Assembly: GCA_964569265.1 (NCBI GenBank)
Contig: CAZMTO010000002.1
Coordinates: 34,749 to 98,748 of the forward strand
Source of the DNA: Avidehalobacter sp964569265
GTDB taxonomy: Bacteria > Bacillota > Dehalobacteriia > UBA4068 > UBA4997
Direction: 5' to 3'
DNA length: 64,000 nt
Shown: piece by piece, positions 59,175 to 64,000 of the stretch
Layout: the number at the start of each line of letters is the position of its first letter
How positions within the stretch are numbered: the stretch's first letter is position 1
Program-made: the position numbers and the translations under genes
The notes under the pieces: model-generated
Database searches by the model: none
What the model saw: only the letters and a program-made list of their open reading frames with translations
What the model was told of the DNA's origin: nothing

Positions 59175-59603
59175 TTACCAGTTGGCCAGCGCCCGGCCTA
59201 AGGCTATGCACTTGTTAAGTGCTTCAATATCCGGCTTATCGTTGCAAATAAGCCCTTCGTCGCTAAAAAGTATGGCGCCGTCGGCAAGGCAGCGGTTGCA
59301 CCAATCACGCATCCACTGTCCGTCGCCCCAGCCGTAAGACCCAAACAGAGCAATTTTTTTACCGCTCAGCTTGGGTTCGGTGGCGGCAAACATAGGTTCA
59401 AATTCGGTTTCTTCCAGACTTTCGGCACCCATAGCCGGGCAACCAAAAGCAATGACCGCAAACTCGTCTACATTACCGTCAAAGTCGGCCGCCGAAATAA
59501 GCTGCGCCTGCCCGCCGGCTTCGCGTATGCCTTCGGCAATGCCGTCCGCCATCAAGGCAGTATGTCCGGTACTGCTCCAATATACAACAGCAATTTTGCT
59601 CAT
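59175..59603 (-). CDS. Flavodoxin
   Basis: The 142-residue short-chain flavodoxin is an FMN electron carrier. The phosphate loop is VVYWSSTGHTALMADGIAEG; aromatic FMN-flanking residues lie in FGCPAMGAESLEE and FGSYGWGDGQWMRDW. The riboflavin operon that supplies its cofactor precursor lies directly upstream. A perfect 18-bp palindrome lies 60 bp before its start. Confidence 0.93.
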   Translation of the reverse strand: MSKIAVVYWSSTGHTALMADGIAEGIREAGGQAQLISAADFDGNVDEFAVIAFGCPAMGAESLEETEFEPMFAATEPKLSGKKIALFGSYGWGDGQWMRDWCNRCLADGAILFSDEGLICNDKPDIEALNKCIALGRALANW

Positions 59604-59662
59604 AAATAAAACCTCCTTAAAATTATACTTAAAGTTACAGCAGGTGGTAGTTCAAGGTAGTA

Positions 59663-59680
59663 TGTTAGTTGCAACTAACA
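59663..59680. promoter_or_regulatory. 18-bp perfect palindrome upstream of flavodoxin
   Basis: TGTTAGTTGCAACTAACA is fully symmetrical and lies between the HAD gene end (59712) and the flavodoxin start (59603). Its form resembles operators of MarR-type regulators. A second TGTTAGCA half-like site lies at 59689-59694. No such regulator is encoded nearby. Confidence 0.7.
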
Positions 59681-59711
59681 CTTTATATGTTAGCATATAT
59701 AAGGGGGTTTG

Positions 59712-60371
59712 TCAACTGCGGGCGGCAATTTTTGCCACCAAAGCAGGTATATCACCGGGAGAATTGGCAATGCAGCAGGCCGGCTCAAGCTCGTCGGTGG
59801 TGCCATAGCCATAGGCACAACCGATAGCGGGCAGTTTGTGTTGGGCGGCAATTTCCATATCGTGGCGGCGGTCACCAATAACAAGGTAGCTGCCGGGGTG
59901 GGCGGCCAAAATATCCGGGTAGATATCGGCCTTGGTGCGCCAGCCCATATCTTCGGCGCAGTACATTTCGTCAAAGTAATCGTCAAGCTTAAAGGCAAGG
60001 CGATGTGCCTGCATATAGCGGTGTTGGCAGTTGCTTAAAAAGTAAAGCTTGTGTCCGGCGGCTTTTAAGGCGCTAAGCGTAGCGGCGGCACCGGGGTAAA
60101 GCTGTGCCCGGCCGGCATCTATGGCGGTTATCATACTGTGATAAATATATTGGCTGGCCCGTTGGCGTTGTTCCATAGGCAGGGTGGGTGCAAAGGTTGC
60201 CCACATTTCGGCTGAGGGCAGCCCCAACCAGCTACCGATTTCCGCGTCGGTGTAGGTGCGCTGCGGCAGGCGGCCTTCATCGGCCAAAATGCCGCAAACA
60301 GCCCTGAACGCCGGGGCATAAATAAGCAGACAGTTGTGCAGTGTGCCGTCGTAATCAAATATGATGTTCAT
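59712..60371 (-). CDS. HAD-superfamily hydrolase (phosphoglycolate phosphatase-like)
   Basis: The 219-residue enzyme has HAD motif I IIFDYDGTLHNCLLIY, motif II YFLSNCQHRY and motif III/IV ADIYPDILAAHPGSYLVIGD. A helical cap follows motif I (class C1). It begins 2 nt after ribH, so it belongs to the riboflavin operon. It might be the phosphatase that acts on the ribityl-amino-pyrimidine phosphate, a step usually done by HAD enzymes. That is inference from context. Confidence 0.85.
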   Translation of the reverse strand: MNIIFDYDGTLHNCLLIYAPAFRAVCGILADEGRLPQRTYTDAEIGSWLGLPSAEMWATFAPTLPMEQRQRASQYIYHSMITAIDAGRAQLYPGAAATLSALKAAGHKLYFLSNCQHRYMQAHRLAFKLDDYFDEMYCAEDMGWRTKADIYPDILAAHPGSYLVIGDRRHDMEIAAQHKLPAIGCAYGYGTTDELEPACCIANSPGDIPALVAKIAARS

Positions 60372-60373
60372 AC

Positions 60374-60844
60374 TCAGTCGGCAAGCTCCTTTAGCAGGTT
60401 GGTCATTTCAATAGCCGAAAGCGCACAGTCGTAGCCTTTGTTACCGGCCTTGGTGCCGGCGCGTTCAATGGCCTGTTCCAGCGTATCGCAGGTTAAAACG
60501 CCAAACAGCACGGGAACTTCGGCAGCCAGCGATACCGTGGCAATACCTTTGGAAACCTCGGCGCAAACGTAATCGTAATGGTCGGTGGTGCCGCGTATAA
60601 CCGCACCTACGCAGATAACAGCGCTGTATTTGCCGCTTTTGGCCATTTTGGCAGCAACCAGAGGGATTTCAAAGGCACCGGGCACCCAGGCAACCTCAAT
60701 GTTTTCATCGGCAACACCGTGGCGGGTAAGGCCGTCTATAGCACCGCCCAAAAGCTTGGATGTGATAAATTCGTTAAAGCGGGCGGCAACAATGGCAACT
60801 TTAATTTGCGGGTTGGCTATAAGGTTGGCGGAATAAGTTTTCAT
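60374..60844 (-). CDS. ribH: 6,7-dimethyl-8-ribityllumazine synthase
   Basis: The 156-residue enzyme makes lumazine from the ribityl-pyrimidine and the butanone phosphate. It has IVAARFNEFITSKLLGGAID, VAWVPGAFEIPLVAAKM, ICVGAVIRGTTDHYDYVC (the catalytic His in the DHYDYV part) and PVLFGVLTCDTLEQAIERAG. Length is typical. Confidence 0.97.
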   Translation of the reverse strand: MKTYSANLIANPQIKVAIVAARFNEFITSKLLGGAIDGLTRHGVADENIEVAWVPGAFEIPLVAAKMAKSGKYSAVICVGAVIRGTTDHYDYVCAEVSKGIATVSLAAEVPVLFGVLTCDTLEQAIERAGTKAGNKGYDCALSAIEMTNLLKELAD

Positions 60845-60915
60845 AATGTATTTCTCCTTTCATAGTGCAGCTTATAGTGCAGCGGTTAAATATTGGTATT
60901 TTATATAATTTGCGG

Positions 60916-62124
60916 TTAATAGTCTAACAGGTGGCCCATTTTTTGCTGCTTGGTTTGCAGATAGTGCAGGTCGTATTCGGTGGCGTTCATTTGCAGGGGC
61001 ACGCGCTCGCATATCTCCAGACCAAAATCAGCCAGTTGGTATACTTTGTCGGGGTTGTTGGTTAGCAGACGCATTGTTTTTACGCCTAAATCCCGCAAAA
61101 TTTGGGCACCAATGTAGTATTCACGTTGGTCGGCGGCAAAACCAAGGGCAATGTTGGCTTCTAAGGTGTCAAGGCCCTGCTCCTGTAGCTCGTAGGCTTT
61201 AAGCTTGTTTATCAGCCCAATACCGCGCCCCTCCTGCCGCATATACAGCAGAACGCCGCGGCCTTCGGCTTCTATTTGGGTCATAGCGGCGGCAAACTGT
61301 TGGCCGCAATCGCAGCGCAGAGAACCAAAGGTATCGCCGGTCAAACATTCGGAATGTACGCGGCACAGCAGGTTTTGGCCGTCGCCGATATCACCCTTTA
61401 CCAGAGCAATGTGGTGTTCGCCGGTAAGGCGGTTTACATAGCCGTGAGCAACAAAATTGCCGTATTTGGTGGGCATTTGTGCCTTGGCTACGCAGTTTAC
61501 CAGAATTTCGTGGCGTTTGCGGTAATTTTGCAGGTCTTTTATGGTGATGAACTTTAAGCCGTGCTGTTTGGCCATTTGTGCCAGCTCGGTGGTTTGCATC
61601 ATTGTGCCGTCATCGCGCATTATTTCGCAGCACAGGCCAACCTGCTTTAGGCCGGCCAGCCGCAGCAAATCTACGGTAGCTTCGGTGTGGCCGGGGCGCA
61701 CAAGCACACCGCCCTTGCGTGCCACCAGCGGGAACATATGCCCCGGGCGGCGAAAATCCTGCGGTTTGCTGGTATCGTCGGCACACATACGGGCCGTCAG
61801 GCCACGTTCTACGGCAGAAATACCGGTGGTGGTATCTATATGGTCGATAGAAACGGTAAAGGCGGTTTCGTGGTTATCGGTGTTGTGGTCTACCATTTGG
61901 GGCAGTGCCAGCCGCGCGGCAATTTCGGCCGACATTGGCATACAGATAAGCCCGCGCCCGTATGCCGCCATAAAGTTGACATTTTGGGTGGTGGCAAATT
62001 CGGCAGCACAAATAAGGTCGCCCTCGTTTTCGCGCTCAGGGTCATCGCTTACCAAAATAAGCTCGCCGCGGCGCAGCGCCGCCAGACCGTCTTCTACAGT
62101 GTTGTAAGTAAAGGTGTTGGTCAT
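60916..62124 (-). CDS. ribBA: Bifunctional RibBA
   Basis: The 402-residue fusion has an N-terminal half (1-205) that is 3,4-dihydroxy-2-butanone-4-phosphate synthase (ILVSDDPERENEGDLICAAE, RPGHTEATVDLLRLAG). The C-terminal half is GTP cyclohydrolase II, with the zinc site in HSECLTGDTFGSLRCDCGQQ and LLYMRQEGRGIGLINKLKAY. Both reactions start riboflavin synthesis. Key residues of both halves are present. Confidence 0.97.
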   Translation of the reverse strand: MTNTFTYNTVEDGLAALRRGELILVSDDPERENEGDLICAAEFATTQNVNFMAAYGRGLICMPMSAEIAARLALPQMVDHNTDNHETAFTVSIDHIDTTTGISAVERGLTARMCADDTSKPQDFRRPGHMFPLVARKGGVLVRPGHTEATVDLLRLAGLKQVGLCCEIMRDDGTMMQTTELAQMAKQHGLKFITIKDLQNYRKRHEILVNCVAKAQMPTKYGNFVAHGYVNRLTGEHHIALVKGDIGDGQNLLCRVHSECLTGDTFGSLRCDCGQQFAAAMTQIEAEGRGVLLYMRQEGRGIGLINKLKAYELQEQGLDTLEANIALGFAADQREYYIGAQILRDLGVKTMRLLTNNPDKVYQLADFGLEICERVPLQMNATEYDLHYLQTKQQKMGHLLDY

Positions 62125-62157
62125 TTTATCCTCCTGTACAAGTAGTTTGCAAGCGGT

Positions 62158-62808
62158 TTACATAAAGCCGCAGCGGGTTAAAAGCTCTGCTGTTATGCCG
62201 CCGGGGGTGTTTTCGTCAGCGGTGGGGGCAAGCAGCTTTTCGACATATTTACCTATAATATCACATTCCAGATTTATTTTATCGCCGGGGCGGCGGGTGC
62301 CAAAGGTGGTGTTGGCCGCCGTGTGCGGTATAAGCGATACGGAAAAATCGTCGGCAGTTACCCTGGCTACCGTAAGGCTTACACCGTCGAGCGCTACCGA
62401 ACCTTTGGTGATGATGTAGCGCATAAGCTGCGGCGGTGCCGCCAGCCGATACCAGACGGCGTTATCGTCACGTTGGGTGGCAATAACCGTGGCGGTACCG
62501 TCTATGTGGCCGCTTACCAAATGCCCGCCTACGCGCCCGGCAAGTGTTAAGGCACGTTCCAGGTTTACGCGGCTGCCGGGGGTAAGGGCGGCTAAATTGC
62601 TGCGGTTTAAGGTTTCCGGCATAGCATCGGCTAAAAAACCGTTGGCTAAAACCTTGGTGGCGGTTAGGCATACGCCGTTTACGGCTACACTGTCACCGAT
62701 TTTAAGGTCGGTACAGATAAGGTTGGCGTTTATTTGCAGCACTGCCGAGCTTGCGCCGTGCTGTATTTTTTGGACAGTGCCTATTTCTTCGACAATGCCG
62801 GTGAACAT
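62158..62808 (-). CDS. ribE: Riboflavin synthase alpha chain
   Basis: The 216-residue enzyme has two lumazine-binding repeats: MFTGIVEEIGTVQKI, then AVNGVCLTAT and ERALTLAGRVGGHLVSGHID in the first half, and ALDGVSLTVARV in the second. It turns lumazine into riboflavin. It overlaps the end of ribD by 28 nt. Confidence 0.97.
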   Translation of the reverse strand: MFTGIVEEIGTVQKIQHGASSAVLQINANLICTDLKIGDSVAVNGVCLTATKVLANGFLADAMPETLNRSNLAALTPGSRVNLERALTLAGRVGGHLVSGHIDGTATVIATQRDDNAVWYRLAAPPQLMRYIITKGSVALDGVSLTVARVTADDFSVSLIPHTAANTTFGTRRPGDKINLECDIIGKYVEKLLAPTADENTPGGITAELLTRCGFM

Positions 62809-63911
62809 GGCGGCACCTCACTTTCTATATCGCCTTCTAACAAAAAGTCGTTGCCAATGCGGCTAAGCTTAATGTTGCATAGCTGCACGGCGGCGTTGGG
62901 GCTGCAAAAACCGCGCCCGCCAACAGGAGATTTGGCAGTGCTGCCGCCTAACAGCAGTGGTGCGGTGTAGGCCTGTACGTGCTGCACCAAACCGTTATGC
63001 AGCAGGCTCCACGCCAGTTCGGCTCCGCCTTCTGCCAGCACCGAGCTGATACGGTTGGCAGCTAAGCGGCGCATAAGCTCTGTAAGGTCAACGTGGCCCA
63101 AAGCATCGGGCGGCAGGCTGCATATGTGGCAACCGGCGGCAATATATGGTTGCAGGCGTTGGGCATCGGTTTGCAGCGTGGCAATAAGGGTGGGCACAGT
63201 GTTGGCTGTTTGCACCACTTTGGCGCCAAGCGGCGTGCGCAGGTGGCTGTCACAGATGATACGCAGCGGTGTGGGTTGGCCTTTAAGGCGGCAGGTAAGC
63301 CGGGGGTCATCGGCCAGCACCGTACCTACGCCCACCATAATAGCCTGATGTACAGAGCGTTGTATTTGCACGTGGTGACGCGCTGCCGGGCCGGTTATCC
63401 ATTGTGAAGCACCGGTGTAGGCAGCAATTTTACCGTCGGCAGACATAGCATATTTTAAGGTTACATAGGGCATTTTATGGGTTATATAGTGGCAAAACAC
63501 CCGATTTTGCCGGGCACATTCATCGGCCAAAACACCGGTGGTAACAGCTATGCCGGCATTTTGCAAAATTTTTAAGCCGCCGCCGTTTACCAGCGGGTTA
63601 GGGTCGGTAAGGCCGATAACCACGCGCTTTATTTTGGCGGCAATTATCGCGTCGGTGCAGGGCGGCTGCAACCCGTGATGGCAGCAGGGCTCTAAGGTGA
63701 CGTAAAGCGTTGCTCCGGCGGTATCTTCGGTGCAGTTGGCCAGCGCATTGCGTTCGGCGTGCGCCTGCCCGCAGCGTTGGTGCCAGCCCATACCGATAAC
63801 GCGGCCGTTTTTTACTACTACCGAGCCTACCAGCGGGTTGGGAGCTGCCCAGCCGCCGCCATTGGCAGCCAGCTTTAGGGCCAGCCGCATATAAGTTGTA
63901 TCGTTTGGCAA
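62781..63911 (-). CDS. ribD: Bifunctional deaminase-reductase RibD
   Basis: The 376-residue protein has an N-terminal zinc deaminase (HAERNALANC and TLEPCCHHGLQPPCTDAIIA) and a C-terminal reductase (LKYAMSADGKIAAYTGASQW, VGVGTVLADDPRLTCR, VLAEGGAELAW). It acts early in riboflavin synthesis and is first in its operon. TTG 63911 has CAGGAGG 8 nt upstream. Confidence 0.96.
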   Translation of the reverse strand: MPNDTTYMRLALKLAANGGGWAAPNPLVGSVVVKNGRVIGMGWHQRCGQAHAERNALANCTEDTAGATLYVTLEPCCHHGLQPPCTDAIIAAKIKRVVIGLTDPNPLVNGGGLKILQNAGIAVTTGVLADECARQNRVFCHYITHKMPYVTLKYAMSADGKIAAYTGASQWITGPAARHHVQIQRSVHQAIMVGVGTVLADDPRLTCRLKGQPTPLRIICDSHLRTPLGAKVVQTANTVPTLIATLQTDAQRLQPYIAAGCHICSLPPDALGHVDLTELMRRLAANRISSVLAEGGAELAWSLLHNGLVQHVQAYTAPLLLGGSTAKSPVGGRGFCSPNAAVQLCNIKLSRIGNDFLLEGDIESEVPPCSPALSKK

Positions 63912-63943
63912 TATTATCGCCTCCTGTTTGGGGTTTTGGGTTT

Positions 63944-63978
63944 AAAAAAAAACGCCCGTGCGGTAAAGCAGGGCGTTT
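63944..63978 (-). terminator. Terminator in the ribD leader (probable attenuator)
   Basis: On the minus strand AAACGCCC, a 13-nt loop and GGGCGTTT are followed by a run of T (63944-63949). It stands only 33 nt upstream of the ribD start, so it would stop transcription before the operon. That fits the expression platform of a riboswitch whose aptamer lies past the window edge. Confidence 0.8.
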
Positions 63979-64000
63979 GGGAACAACGAAAAGAGCCGGT

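Overview
The window is a compact bacterial chromosome segment of about 50% GC with short intergenic gaps and many TTG/GTG starts. The gene content points to an anaerobic, low-GC-type Gram-positive lineage (Bacillota; Negativicutes or Clostridia are the likeliest classes). The evidence is a SpoIIR-like protein, a BofC-type C-terminal domain, YlmC, SepF and YggT, a potassium-dependent type membrane pyrophosphatase, class III (oxygen-sensitive) ribonucleotide reductase, an ECF vitamin transporter and the yycJ-htrA-rlmH gene order. No prophage, insertion sequence, CRISPR array or rRNA operon was found. The species cannot be fixed from the sequence alone.

Layout. 1-5.5 kb (minus strand): a cut-off XRE regulator, then prsA-like foldase, mfd and pth. 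5.7-8.7 kb (plus): PRC-barrel protein, BofC-like protein, YlxP, TrmL and YigZ. 8.8-12 kb (minus): AraC/GyrI regulator, a J-domain-like protein, RlmA-type methyltransferase and an HD protein. 12.1-17.1 kb (plus): double-HTH protein, dgt, dnaG and rpoD. 17.2-17.8 kb: two tRNA genes behind a consensus promoter, followed by a structured element that repeats the 3' end of the second tRNA. 17.8-26.9 kb: a small XRE/membrane module, a lipoprotein between two identical terminators, and a probable corrinoid-salvage block (cbiB, an ECF operon with a DUF4430 exported protein, and cobD). 27-35.5 kb: secG, hppA, yycJ-htrA-rlmH, tilS and ftsH. 35.7-40.4 kb: folate (folP, folB, folK) and pantothenate (panC, panD) genes. 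40.5-44 kb: cysteine desulfurase, spoIIR, ylmC, nrdR and a GNAT acetyltransferase. 44-47.9 kb (minus): the anaerobic ribonucleotide reductase locus. 48-53.5 kb: yggS, sepF, yggT, ileS and pyrB. 53.7-59.1 kb: crcB, gyrB and gyrA. 59.2-64 kb (minus): flavodoxin, a HAD phosphatase and the riboflavin operon ribD-ribE-ribBA-ribH.

The most unusual region is the nrd locus. The large NrdD protein carries the ATP-cone, the barrel and the zinc cysteines, but it lacks the C-terminal glycyl-radical motif. That motif (RRITGYL) lies in a separate 53-residue gene between nrdD and nrdG. The two pieces are separated by about 215 bp containing two tandem copies of a 68-bp sequence that folds as a three-way junction; the copies differ at positions that keep base pairing only in the transcribed strand. 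The predicted leader of nrdD is about 550 nt long and contains an array of hairpin elements with a conserved 20-26 bp inverted terminal motif. A degenerate relative of that element lies after pyrB. Together these suggest a two-piece class III reductase with unusual RNA-level architecture; whether this has been described elsewhere cannot be decided here.

The rest of the window is mainly housekeeping: DNA replication and topology, transcription-coupled repair, tRNA and rRNA modification, protein quality control, and cofactor synthesis (riboflavin, folate, pantothenate, corrinoid).
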